Shown here piece after piece: positions 1 to 5,992 of a stretch of DNA of 10,031 nucleotides. Positions within the stretch are counted from its first letter, which is position 1. Every line of letters begins with the position of its first letter. A model generated the notes under the pieces. It searched no databases, had not been told where the DNA came from, and saw only the letters and a list, made by a program, of their open reading frames with translations. The stretch lies in assembly GCA_038230695.1 (NCBI GenBank), contig JBBRMT010000168.1, positions 1-10,031 on the forward strand, read 5' to 3'. The stretch is from QHBQ01 sp038230695 (GTDB lineage: Bacteria > Chloroflexota > Chloroflexia > QHBQ01). The translations under genes and the position numbers were made by a program.

Positions 1-101
1 ACTATATCCTGATGGTCGAGGATCCCAACCCGCCCGCTGGAACAGCCACCGGCACTGTGGTCGAGGATATAAAGGTGCAATACTCCGAGCATCTTCAGTA
101 A
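1..101 (+). CDS. C-terminal end of an unidentified protein (5' truncated by the window)
   Basis: Frame 3 is open from the window edge and stops with TAA at 99-101. It gives about 32 residues ending in VQYSEHLQ. The alternating hydrophobic/polar pattern (YILMVED, TGTVVEDIKVQY) looks like terminal beta strands of a beta-sandwich domain. The other two + frames are either stopped early or rich in Arg/Ser/Trp and look non-coding. No family can be named from so short a tail. The 80-bp gap to the next start holds a G-rich palindromic repeat, so the two genes need not be co-transcribed. Confidence 0.55.
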   Translation, partial: YILMVEDPNPPAGTATGTVVEDIKVQYSEHLQ

Positions 102-110
102 TCTGACTAA

Positions 111-143
111 AGCCTCCCCCTTTGGGGAGGCTGGGTGGGGGAG
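111..143. repeat. Palindrome plus G-run repeat (REP-like)
   Basis: AGCCTCCCC (111-119) and GGGGAGGCT (124-132) form a perfect 9-bp stem with a 4-nt loop. A G-rich tail (GGGTGGGGGAG) follows. There is no T-tract, so it is a poor intrinsic terminator. The layout 'GC-rich hairpin then G-run tail' recurs at 5993-6033 and 9125-9159 in this window, which suggests one class of dispersed repeat. The three or more G-runs could also form a quadruplex in single-stranded DNA or RNA. Confidence 0.55.
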
Positions 144-181
144 TACAGCGAGATGTATCCACCACTGGAGGAGACAAAACC

Positions 182-1366
182 ATGAACAAACGCAGAGTTG
201 TGATGCAAACCGGCTTGCTAGTAGGCGTGTTGGCAGTGCTGCTCAGTAGCTGCAACGTACAGACGCAAGTAACTAACACGGTCCAAACCGCTACTAACAA
301 AACACTGGCTCCTACTAACCAGACCAACCGCAACTTTGAAGTGATCCAGGCGTTGGCCGATGAGAACCTGATCGTGGGCAAGGATACTGTTGCCCGCGTA
401 GTTGGTGGCGGCAAAGTTACCATTAGCGTCAACGGCGTTAGCTGCACCACACTGTTCCTGGGCGGGCAGTGCAGCGGCAATACTCAGGACGAAACTGGCG
501 CGACGGTGGTGACGCTGGGGCGGCCCATCGCGGGCGCAAGCGGCAAGACCTTCACCATCAGCGACGGGCGCGACAGCGTGCAGCGTAGCGTAATCACGGT
601 CAACGCCAAACTCAATGTCTTCTTCCTGCCGGTGGATTGGACCACCGAAATGCGTAACAACCCCAACTATGATTATAACAACGCCATCCCGCAGATGAGC
701 AGCGCATCTTGCGCCTTCATGAAGGCCGTCTACCCCGTGCCGCCCGACAATGTATCGTGCAACTACACCATCGTGCCTTATATGCTCCGTCCTTTCGAGG
801 AGACGGTGGCCGATGCCAACGGCCAGATCAACTGGACCGCAATTAGCGCGATGTACGCTGGTATCGGGGTAGCGGGGCGGCGTTATGCGCCGGATGCTAA
901 TGCGGTGGTCGGCGTGCTGCCGCCCGATTGGTTCGCCCAGCATATGAACAGCGCCAACACCCTCGGTTTGGAGCTGCAGAACGTCAAGGGCATAGTCACC
1001 TCGCAGATCACCCCCCACTTTCTGAACTACCAGGTGGCAGCACACGAGATCGGCCACACCTTCGGTCTGCTCGACGACTACAACTTCGGCATCAACCCGC
1101 CGCGCAATGGCTGGATTATTGACAGCGATGGTTTCTGGCTGAACAAGCCCAGTGCGGTGCAAACCCCCCACTACTATGCGATTGACGACACCAGCAGTCA
1201 GTTGGGCGGCTACATCAGCTTCATGGGCGCGGCGGGCGCACCGATCTGGGTGGACAAATGCACCTACGAGTACCTGAGCGATGCGATTAGCAGCGGCCAG
1301 CAGCCAACCAAGTACGACTGCGCCAACAGTCCCGGGCCAAACACCCAGCCCGCCAACGCCCAGTAG
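182..1366 (+). CDS. Secreted lipoprotein with metzincin-like zinc metallopeptidase domain
   Basis: The 394-aa product starts at ATG 182, 9 nt after GGAGGAG (166-172). An upstream in-frame start at 122 lies inside the palindromic repeat and is unlikely. Residues 1-24 are a lipoprotein signal (Lys/Arg N-region, hydrophobic core, lipobox LSSC with Cys24), so the mature protein should be membrane-anchored on the outer face. Residues about 60-145 are beta-rich and resemble an Ig-like module. The catalytic core has HEIGHTFGLLDDY at 288-300: His288, His292 and probably Asp298 as zinc ligands and Glu289 as general base. ISFMG (345-349) downstream fits a metzincin Met-turn. HExxHxxGxxD with Asp as third ligand is known from snapalysin (M7). 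M64-type peptidases have a related HExGHxF...DEY site with one more residue. Six mature cysteines (including Cys88 and Cys97) suggest disulfides. Substrate unknown. A strong terminator follows at 1403. Confidence 0.82.
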   Translation: MNKRRVVMQTGLLVGVLAVLLSSCNVQTQVTNTVQTATNKTLAPTNQTNRNFEVIQALADENLIVGKDTVARVVGGGKVTISVNGVSCTTLFLGGQCSGNTQDETGATVVTLGRPIAGASGKTFTISDGRDSVQRSVITVNAKLNVFFLPVDWTTEMRNNPNYDYNNAIPQMSSASCAFMKAVYPVPPDNVSCNYTIVPYMLRPFEETVADANGQINWTAISAMYAGIGVAGRRYAPDANAVVGVLPPDWFAQHMNSANTLGLELQNVKGIVTSQITPHFLNYQVAAHEIGHTFGLLDDYNFGINPPRNGWIIDSDGFWLNKPSAVQTPHYYAIDDTSSQLGGYISFMGAAGAPIWVDKCTYEYLSDAISSGQQPTKYDCANSPGPNTQPANAQ

Positions 1367-1402
1367 GTAGAAGGTAGAGGCCAGCAGCGTAGAAGGTATA
1401 CC

Positions 1403-1438
1403 AACGAAAGGGCGCACGAACTGTGCGCCCTTTCGTTT
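1403..1438 (+). terminator. Rho-independent terminator after the metallopeptidase gene
   Basis: A perfect 15-bp stem, AACGAAAGGGCGCAC (1403-1417) paired with 1423-1437, closes a 5-nt loop GAACT. The 3' arm ends CTTTCGTTT, a short T-rich tail. The A-rich/T-rich ends mean it could also work from the - strand, but no - strand gene faces it. It lies 37 bp after the stop at 1366. Confidence 0.85.
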
Positions 1439-1573
1439 ACAGTCGGTTATCTCACCCAACACGGTCAATGGGCCAGTGCTGGTCAATAACAAAGGTTTGA
1501 AACAAGCCGCCCCTGCTACGCTGTCTAAGGGTAAGCCAACGGGCCGAGCGCAGGCCAGTGCGATTGTTGCAAC

Positions 1574-1601
1574 TTGCCAGCGCCCACCAACGTAGTATAA
1601 T
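1574..1601 (+). promoter_or_regulatory. SigA-type promoter for gene A
   Basis: TTGCCA (-35, 1574-1579), a 16-bp spacer and a perfect TATAAT (-10, 1596-1601). Transcription should begin near 1608, giving a leader of about 40 nt before the ATG at 1648. This rules out the in-frame upstream start at 1558, which lies before the promoter. The preceding 130 bp (1439-1573) shows no gene or clear signal. Confidence 0.7.
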
Positions 1602-1647
1602 AAGAGAAGCAAACGCCGCAATCTTGCAATTACAAAGGGGCAGCCGA

Positions 1648-2124
1648 ATGAACCGCACCAGCAATGACAACGAGGATTATTACCTGCAACTGCAGCGCAA
1701 TGGCGGGCAGGTTGACTATTCGCTGCCGCCCAACTATCCGCCCCCGCCAAACCCCTACTCGCCGCAGGCGAACTATCAGCCATCCGGCAACCCCTATCTC
1801 CCACCCGCCGCCATTGGCGGGCAGGTGGGCTATCCGTTGCCGCAGTACAGCCGCGCGGCGGCTTCGCCGTTCAACGCGATTGTGCTCGGCGTGTCGCTGC
1901 TGCTTACCCTGGCGGCGGGCGGTGCGCTTGCCTATTACACTAGCATCTGGTGGTTCATAATCATATTCCCCCTGCTGGGCATGAGTGGCGGCCTGCGCGG
2001 CGGACGCGGCAGCGGCTCTAGCGCCGCTTACATAGGTTCGCGGCTGGTCGCGTTGCTGATTACGCTCGCCATCTTCGCGGGGGTCTTTATCACTATCCTA
2101 TGCAAGTTGAATGGGGTATTCTAA
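1648..2124 (+). CDS. Gene A: small Pro/Tyr-rich protein with three predicted membrane helices
   Basis: The 158-aa product starts at ATG 1648 behind AAAGGGG (1634-1640). Residues 1-17 carry the motif EDYYLQLQR (9-17), echoed in the next gene. Residues 18-72 are disordered and rich in Pro, Tyr, Asn and Gln, with an internal duplication GGQVDYSLP (19-27) and GGQVGYPLP (57-65). Hydrophobic segments at about 75-97, 100-112 and 133-152 are likely membrane helices. A Gly/Arg/Ser loop (114-125, GGLRGGRGSGSS) separates the last two. Function unknown; no catalytic motif is visible. The next gene begins 1 nt after this stop, so A and B are surely co-transcribed. The layout resembles other bacterial proline-rich small membrane proteins whose tails are thought to be flexible or partner-binding, but this is analogy only. 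Confidence 0.72.
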   Translation: MNRTSNDNEDYYLQLQRNGGQVDYSLPPNYPPPPNPYSPQANYQPSGNPYLPPAAIGGQVGYPLPQYSRAAASPFNAIVLGVSLLLTLAAGGALAYYTSIWWFIIIFPLLGMSGGLRGGRGSGSSAAYIGSRLVALLITLAIFAGVFITILCKLNGVF

Positions 2125-2125
2125 T

Positions 2126-2560
2126 ATGCCCCCACCTAATAACCCTGAAGCGCAGGGCGACGGCACCTGGCAACCCGATTTCGATCCCGACTATAGCGGG
2201 CAACTGCAGCGTGAGCAGGCTGTTCGCAAGCAGCAAGCCCGCGTGGTCGAGCCGACCGATGTCTGGCAGCGCGGTGAACCGATGAACCCCACCTCAAGCC
2301 AGAGTGTACAGATTGAGGAGTATCACACCGACGCGCAAACCCCGCCCGCGATCATCCAGGCCGCGCAACCGATGGGGCAGGGGTTCACCCCACCTGTTAA
2401 CCGCCAGGGAACACCCGCCTGGGCGTGGCTACTCACCGCCATTGGCCTGATCGTCTGTATCATACTCTTTCATCAGGCTGGACTTTACATCTTTATCTTC
2501 GCCAGGCTAGCGGTCCTGTGGCTAACCAAGGCGATAAGCGCGGCCAATCGGAGCGAGTAA
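2126..2560 (+). CDS. Gene B: small protein with N-terminal WQPDxDxDY motif and C-terminal membrane hairpin
   Basis: The 144-aa product is taken to start at ATG 2126, directly after gene A's TAA (2122-2124), with GGGG at 2113-2116 as a weak ribosome site 9 nt away. The in-frame ATG at 2111 has no such site. Residues 15-28 read WQPDFDPDY then SGQLQ. WQPDxDxDY recurs in gene C, and DYxxQLQR matches gene A. Residues 29-98 are hydrophilic, Gln/Pro/Val-rich and probably disordered. Residues about 99-118 and 119-134 form two hydrophobic segments (WAWLLTAIGLIVCIILF, then LYIFIFARLAVLWL). There is no recognisable family and no catalytic residues. The tight junction with gene A suggests translational coupling and a shared complex. 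Confidence 0.68.
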   Translation: MPPPNNPEAQGDGTWQPDFDPDYSGQLQREQAVRKQQARVVEPTDVWQRGEPMNPTSSQSVQIEEYHTDAQTPPAIIQAAQPMGQGFTPPVNRQGTPAWAWLLTAIGLIVCIILFHQAGLYIFIFARLAVLWLTKAISAANRSE

Positions 2561-2613
2561 TTATGCAGCAACCTGTCTCATACCAAAGTCTAATACACCA
2601 GCCACACCGATTA

Positions 2614-2622
2614 TGGTATAAT
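2614..2622 (+). promoter_or_regulatory. Extended -10 promoter for gene C
   Basis: TGGTATAAT (2614-2622) is an extended -10 (TGn plus perfect TATAAT). No good -35 hexamer lies 16-18 bp upstream (about 2594 reads TACACC), as is usual for extended -10 promoters. The predicted start near 2629 leaves a leader of about 44 nt before gene C. Confidence 0.6.
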
Positions 2623-2672
2623 CTACACAAAGGTAATATCAGGCAGTAATATCACGAAAGGAGGCAACACGG

Positions 2673-3425
2673 ATGAGCAATCCTAATTATGATAGCAATA
2701 ACCAGAACGTGGCGCGAAGCAACGCCGCTGGTGATACCAGCGCCAGCAGCAACGCCGATGCCGATGCCACCCGCAGTTTGCAATGGGACAGCGCGTGGCA
2801 GCCCGACCGCGACGAGGATTACGGCACGCCGGTGCAGCAGTATACCGGACCGGGAGCCTTCCCGCCCGCGCCGCCGCTGCCGATGCCACCGCCGCAGCAC
2901 CCTTACGCGCAGGCAGCGCAGAACGTGCCAGGGTATCCGCCCACCCCCAGCTACTCTAACCCTCCCGTAGCGGGCTACCCCAGCACGCCAGTGCAGAGCT
3001 ACCCCAACCCGCCGATGCAGGGCTATAGCACTCCATCCACGCCCGATTACAGCGTTAAGCCCACACCCTACGCGCCAGTGACCATCTATCAGGGCGATCA
3101 GCAGATGACCCCAATGCAGCAGAACACGCCGCTATCCGACCAGCAAACCTATCGAGGCTATGTGCCTGCCGACCAGCAGTACAACGGCCAGCCGTTGCCG
3201 CCGCAGTCGCCTTCCACTCGGCCTGCCGCACCCTGGTTCATCTGGCTGATCATCGGCATCGTAGTGATATCAATCTTCTCGTCAGGTGGCCTGTGGGGGT
3301 TCTGGCCGATTTATGGCTTCTGGCCTATCTTCATCTTCTGGCCGCTGTTCGCTTTTGGGCGGATGGGGCGCTATGGGCGATATGGTAGATACGGTAGGCG
3401 CTGGCGCAACCGCGACCGCTGGTGA
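2673..3425 (+). CDS. Gene C: Pro/Tyr-rich protein with FWPI-repeat membrane segment and Arg/Tyr/Gly tail
   Basis: The 250-aa product starts at ATG 2673, 8 nt after an ideal AAAGGAGG (2657-2664). Residues 1-37 are Asn/Ala/Asp-rich. WQPDRDEDY (42-50) matches gene B's WQPDFDPDY. Residues about 55-185 are a low-complexity tract built on short PxxGYxxxP-like units (for example GYPPTPSYS, GYPSTPVQSY, GYSTPSTPDY). Residues 188-204 are a hydrophobic helix. Three hexads FWPIYG, FWPIFI and FWPLFA (210-227) follow. The end is basic and aromatic: RYGRYGRYGRRW and more Arg/Trp (234-250). SGGLWGFWPI resembles SGGFIYFWPI in gene D, so the hydrophobic part may be a diverged 2TM-like domain. The cationic tail should face the cytoplasm or touch lipid or nucleic acid (inference). 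Function unknown. Confidence 0.72.
   Translation: MSNPNYDSNNQNVARSNAAGDTSASSNADADATRSLQWDSAWQPDRDEDYGTPVQQYTGPGAFPPAPPLPMPPPQHPYAQAAQNVPGYPPTPSYSNPPVAGYPSTPVQSYPNPPMQGYSTPSTPDYSVKPTPYAPVTIYQGDQQMTPMQQNTPLSDQQTYRGYVPADQQYNGQPLPPQSPSTRPAAPWFIWLIIGIVVISIFSSGGLWGFWPIYGFWPIFIFWPLFAFGRMGRYGRYGRYGRRWRNRDRW
3300..3353 (+). repeat. Three tandem 18-bp units encoding FWP(I/L) hexads in gene C
   Basis: Units at 3300-3317, 3318-3335 and 3336-3353 each begin TTCTGGCC and encode FWPIYG, FWPIFI and FWPLFA. The periodicity is in frame and lies wholly inside the membrane segment. A second in-frame repeat just downstream (about 3369-3398, 9-bp units) encodes RYG three times. Confidence 0.75.
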
Positions 3426-3426
3426 G

Positions 3427-3468
3427 GAATGTAGAATGTAGATCGTAGAATATAGAATACAGAATGTT
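3427..3468. repeat. Heptanucleotide tandem repeat, six units, between genes C and D
   Basis: Six adjacent 7-bp units read GAATGTA, GAATGTA, GATCGTA, GAATATA, GAATACA and GAATGTT. They fill nearly the whole gap between the gene C stop (3423-3425) and gene D's ribosome site (from 3469). The AT-rich tract contains several -10-like hexamers (TAGAAT at 3446-3451) but no clear -35, so it could be a weak promoter for gene D or a variable spacer. Related GTAGAAGGTAGAG-like sequence occurs at about 1365-1400. Confidence 0.75.
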
Positions 3469-3483
3469 AGGGGGGTGGAGCGG

Positions 3484-4032
3484 ATGGACAATAATAACTA
3501 TAATTACAACTCTGGAGGCGGGCAACTGCCGCCCGACCAGACCCAGCATCTGCCGGAGTCGAGCATCGGCGGCTACAACCCTAATCAGCCGATTGGCTAC
3601 GCTGAACAAAGCAAGGAAGCGTATGGCACGCAGGTGAAGCCCTACCCTGGCGGCATTGCGCCGCAGCCGCTGCCACCCTCGCCCGGCGGGCCGATACAGC
3701 CCTACCAGCTACCACAAGCGCCGTTGCCCTACACCCAGGTTGACATTGACCGCGTCCGTGCCGAGGCGGCCAAAACGGTGAAGGATAGGCAGGCATTTCG
3801 CCAACACCTGACCAGCTATATCTTCGTTATTAGCCTGCTAGTGGTCATCTGGCTGGTAACCTCGATTGCCTCTGGCGGCTTTATCTACTTCTGGCCGATC
3901 TGGGCGGCGTTCGGCTGGGGCATCGGCCTGTTCTCCCACTATATGTCGGTCTACGGCGGTTGGGCGCGACAAAGCGAAGTTGACCGCCAGCGCGAGATTG
4001 ATGCTGAGGTGCGGCGGCGGATGGGGCGATAG
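3484..4032 (+). CDS. Gene D: Pro/Tyr-rich protein with C-terminal 2TM domain
   Basis: The 182-aa product is taken to start at ATG 3484, 9 nt after AGGGGG (3469-3474). The GTG at 3475 sits inside the ribosome site. Residues 1-85 are disordered (Asn/Tyr then Pro/Gln/Gly-rich: NNNYNYNSGGG, PYPGG, PPSPGGP). A charged stretch, DIDRVRAEAAKTVKDRQAF (87-105), leads into helix 1 (about 110-128). Then come SGGFIYFWPI (130-139), helix 2 with FGWGIGLFSHY (143-153), and a charged tail ending RRRMGR. The charged lead, helix, W/F-rich turn with WPI, then WGIGL-x-x-H, is the recognised pattern of the '2TM domain' family, a small membrane domain also found fused to sensor and transcriptional proteins. Here it stands alone with a disordered N-tail. 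Function unknown; probably acts with genes A-C. Confidence 0.78.
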   Translation: MDNNNYNYNSGGGQLPPDQTQHLPESSIGGYNPNQPIGYAEQSKEAYGTQVKPYPGGIAPQPLPPSPGGPIQPYQLPQAPLPYTQVDIDRVRAEAAKTVKDRQAFRQHLTSYIFVISLLVVIWLVTSIASGGFIYFWPIWAAFGWGIGLFSHYMSVYGGWARQSEVDRQREIDAEVRRRMGR

Positions 4033-4041
4033 ATTGGCACA

Positions 4042-4061
4042 GGGCGAACAATTGTTCGCCC
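4042..4061. terminator. Perfect 20-bp palindrome, likely terminator of the A-D cluster
   Basis: GGGCGAACAATTGTTCGCCC is self-complementary over all 20 bases and lies 10 bp after gene D's stop. As RNA it forms an 8-bp stem with an AATT loop. The following bases (CCGATTCTTG) are only mildly T-rich, so termination is plausible rather than certain. It precedes the transporter promoter at 4079, so it could alternatively be an operator for a dimeric repressor. Confidence 0.55.
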
Positions 4062-4078
4062 CGATTCTTGCTGATCGC

Positions 4079-4107
4079 TTGACTAATCTACTCTATAATT
4101 GTATAAT
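4079..4107 (+). promoter_or_regulatory. Strong SigA-type promoter of the osmoprotectant transporter operon
   Basis: TTGACT (-35, 4079-4084), a 17-bp spacer and perfect TATAAT (-10, 4102-4107). A second TATAAT at 4094-4099 is too close to this -35. Predicted start near 4114, giving a leader of about 84 nt before the first permease. Confidence 0.75.
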
Positions 4108-4124
4108 GTAGGATACATCCAGAG

Positions 4125-4156
4125 GCTGCTATTTAGTCGTAATTACGAATAGCGGC
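4125..4156 (+). promoter_or_regulatory. Leader hairpin / operator-like palindrome ahead of the transporter operon
   Basis: TCGTAATTACGA (4137-4148) is a 12-bp perfect palindrome just downstream of the predicted transcription start. As RNA, 4125-4133 also pairs with 4148-4156 (9 bp, one G-U), enclosing CGTAATTACG with a 4-nt bulge. Position and symmetry fit either a repressor operator, as for GbsR/MarR-type control of osmolyte uptake genes, or a structured leader. The sequence alone cannot decide between these. Confidence 0.5.
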
Positions 4157-4197
4157 TGGTGTTTCTCCCGCTGTAGAGCAGTATGAGGCAGGCGCTG

Positions 4198-4836
4198 ATG
4201 ATCGAGCTACTCAGTAAGGCCTACGATTACATACAGCATAACCAGAGCCGTTTCTGGGAGGCAGTGGGGACGCACCTGCGTATCAGTTTGACTGCGCTGG
4301 CGATCGCCATCGTCATTTGTCTGCCGCTGGGTATCTGGATCAGCCGCCACCCGCAGGCGGCCCGCTATATCATTAACCTCGTTGGCGTTGCCAGGGTCAT
4401 CCCTAGCATCGCCATTTTGTTTTTGCTGGTGCCAACCCTCGGCTTTGGCGAACCGACCGCCCTGGTTGCGCTCGTCGTGCTGGCGGCTCCGCCCATCATT
4501 ATCAATACCGACGCAGGAATGCGCGGCCTCAACCCGGCGGCCATCGAGGCCGGGCGCGGCATGGGAATGTCGCCCACGCAGTTGCTCGCCCGCGTCGAAC
4601 TCCCACTTGCCCTGCCCGTGATCATCGCGGGCATTCGTACCGCTGCGGTCGAGGTGATCGCCAGCGCCACCATTGCCTATCTGATCGGCATCGGCGGCCT
4701 CGGCTACTTCATCTTTGCGGGTCTACCCCTAAGCCGCTATGACCTGCTACTGGTCGGGGCAATACCAGTAGCAATACTGGCCTTCACCGCCGAGCTGCTG
4801 CTCAGTGCGGTGCAACGTTCGTTCCGTTATCAGTAG
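4198..4836 (+). CDS. ABC transporter permease, glycine betaine/choline/carnitine (OpuC/OsmU type)
   Basis: The 212-aa product starts at ATG 4198, 8 nt after GAGG (4186-4189). ATG 4183 is in frame but lacks a good ribosome site. It is an inner-membrane BPD-type permease with about five to six helices (for example RISLTALAIAIVICLPLGIW near the N-terminus). The cytoplasmic EAA loop that docks on the ATPase is EAGRGMGM (117-124), followed by the LP of VELPLALPVIIAG. The motifs RVIPSIAILFLLVP, GFGEPTALVALVV and YLIGIGGLGYFI are characteristic of OpuCB/OpuCD-like permeases of the betaine/carnitine/choline class. Its length suits that class. The binding protein follows 34 bp downstream. A second, clearly related permease is encoded at 7513. 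Substrate specificity within the class cannot be read from sequence. Confidence 0.92.
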   Translation: MIELLSKAYDYIQHNQSRFWEAVGTHLRISLTALAIAIVICLPLGIWISRHPQAARYIINLVGVARVIPSIAILFLLVPTLGFGEPTALVALVVLAAPPIIINTDAGMRGLNPAAIEAGRGMGMSPTQLLARVELPLALPVIIAGIRTAAVEVIASATIAYLIGIGGLGYFIFAGLPLSRYDLLLVGAIPVAILAFTAELLLSAVQRSFRYQ

Positions 4837-4870
4837 TTTGTTCAAAAGGAACATGAAAGGATTCTCCACC

Positions 4871-5974
4871 GTGAAGCGAAGAATGTATGCCCTCCTGCTG
4901 TTGGCAGCGGTTGCCATCCCCCTACTCGGCGCTTGTGACAGTGGTTCACCCACCGCTACCCCGGTCAGCGTTCCAACTACCGCCGCCAGCAACACCCCAA
5001 CTACCGCCGCATCAGGGGTAATGACCCCCACCATGGCGATGACCAGCACCACCAGCAACACCCCCATGACGATGATGACCTCCACCATGACGATGACCAG
5101 CACTGCCAGCAACACCCCCGCTGCCTCCTCTGGCAACAAGCCCACGGTATTCATCAGCAGCAAGAACTTCACCGAGGAATACATCATTGGGCAGATGTAC
5201 GGCCTTGCCTTGCAGAACGCGGGCATCCCGGTTGACTTCAGCAAGATGAACCTGGGCGCGACCAGCATCGCGCAGGCCGCCATCGTCAAGGGTGACATCA
5301 GCCTTTACCCGGAGTACACTGGCACCAGCCTCGGTGTCGTGCTTAACGTTGACCTCACCTCCAGCCCCGACTGGCACAACGCTGACAAGGTGTACGCCAG
5401 GGTTAAGGCGGACTATGAGAGTATGTTCAAGCTCACCGTGCTAACCCCCGCTCCGATGAACGACACCCAGGCCATCGCTATGCCGATGGACAAGGCGGCG
5501 GCGAACAACATCAAGACCCTCAGCGATCTGGCGGCCAAGGCTCCCAACCTCACCCTTATCTCCACCGCCGAGTTCGACAACCGCGCCGACGGCCTGCCCG
5601 GCTTGCAGAAGGCTTACGGTGGCTTCCAGTTCAAGAAGGTGGTTGACGTTGACAACTCGATCAAGTACGACGCGCTGAAGCAGGGCCAGGGCGATGCGGT
5701 TATTGCCTACAGCACCGAGGGTGCGATCGCCGCCAACAATCTGCTCGTCCTCACCGACGACAAGAGTTTCTACCCGCCTTACCCGGTCGCCCCCATCGTG
5801 CGCGACGACATCATCGCCGCCTACCCCAGCATTCCCGCGCTGCTCAACGCCGTTGATGCCAAGATCACCAATGCTGAGATCACCAAGCTGAACGCCGCCG
5901 TGGACATCAGCAAGAAGGATTACAAGCAGGTGGCCCACGATTGGATGCTAGCGCAAGGGCTGATTAGCAAGTAG
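4871..5974 (+). CDS. opuCC: Osmoprotectant-binding lipoprotein of the ABC transporter (OpuCC/OsmX type)
   Basis: The 367-aa product is placed at GTG 4871, because AAAGGA (4856-4861) lies at an ideal 9 nt. ATG 4853, in frame, has AAGGA only 2 nt away. Residues 1-22 are a lipoprotein signal with lipobox LGAC (Cys22). Residues about 23-90 are a Ser/Thr/Pro/Met-rich tether with internal repeats. The binding domain begins about residue 90: SKNFTEEYIIGQMY (KNFTEEY at 98-104), then LYPEYTGT (YPEYTG at 146-151), then GDAVIAYSTEG (Tyr280) and FYPPYPVAPIVRDD. In OpuBC/OpuCC-like proteins, tyrosines at these places form the aromatic cage around the quaternary ammonium group, so the ligand is probably betaine, choline or carnitine. 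Lies between permease and ATPase genes. The start codon is the main uncertainty. Confidence 0.9.
   Translation: MKRRMYALLLLAAVAIPLLGACDSGSPTATPVSVPTTAASNTPTTAASGVMTPTMAMTSTTSNTPMTMMTSTMTMTSTASNTPAASSGNKPTVFISSKNFTEEYIIGQMYGLALQNAGIPVDFSKMNLGATSIAQAAIVKGDISLYPEYTGTSLGVVLNVDLTSSPDWHNADKVYARVKADYESMFKLTVLTPAPMNDTQAIAMPMDKAAANNIKTLSDLAAKAPNLTLISTAEFDNRADGLPGLQKAYGGFQFKKVVDVDNSIKYDALKQGQGDAVIAYSTEGAIAANNLLVLTDDKSFYPPYPVAPIVRDDIIAAYPSIPALLNAVDAKITNAEITKLNAAVDISKKDYKQVAHDWMLAQGLISK
4973..5119 (+). repeat. Repeats encoding the Ser/Thr/Met/Pro tether of the binding lipoprotein
   Basis: CCAACTACCGCCGC occurs at 4973-4986 and again at 4997-5010 (24-bp period). A 29-bp unit beginning CGATGACCAGCAC occurs at 5037-5065 and 5091-5119 (54-bp period, 27 of 29 identical). 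Both periods are multiples of three, so unit gain or loss would change tether length without breaking the frame. Confidence 0.7.
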
Positions 5975-5992
5975 CCAATTCTCAGCAAAAAG

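Noticed and set aside
122..181. Upstream start extending the metallopeptidase by 20 residues
   Set aside because: It begins in the loop and arm of the REP-like palindrome and would bury the lipoprotein signal behind a Gly-rich leader. ATG 182 has a good ribosome site.
218..1804. 528-codon open frame on the - strand
   Set aside because: It runs antisense through the metallopeptidase gene, the strong terminator at 1403 and the gene A promoter. Its product is a Val/Ala/Arg/Gly-rich shadow with no domain or ribosome site. High GC content explains its length.
5012..5938. Long - strand open frames opposite the binding-protein gene
   Set aside because: Gly/Val/His-rich translations mirror the codon use of the + strand gene, which has clear family motifs.
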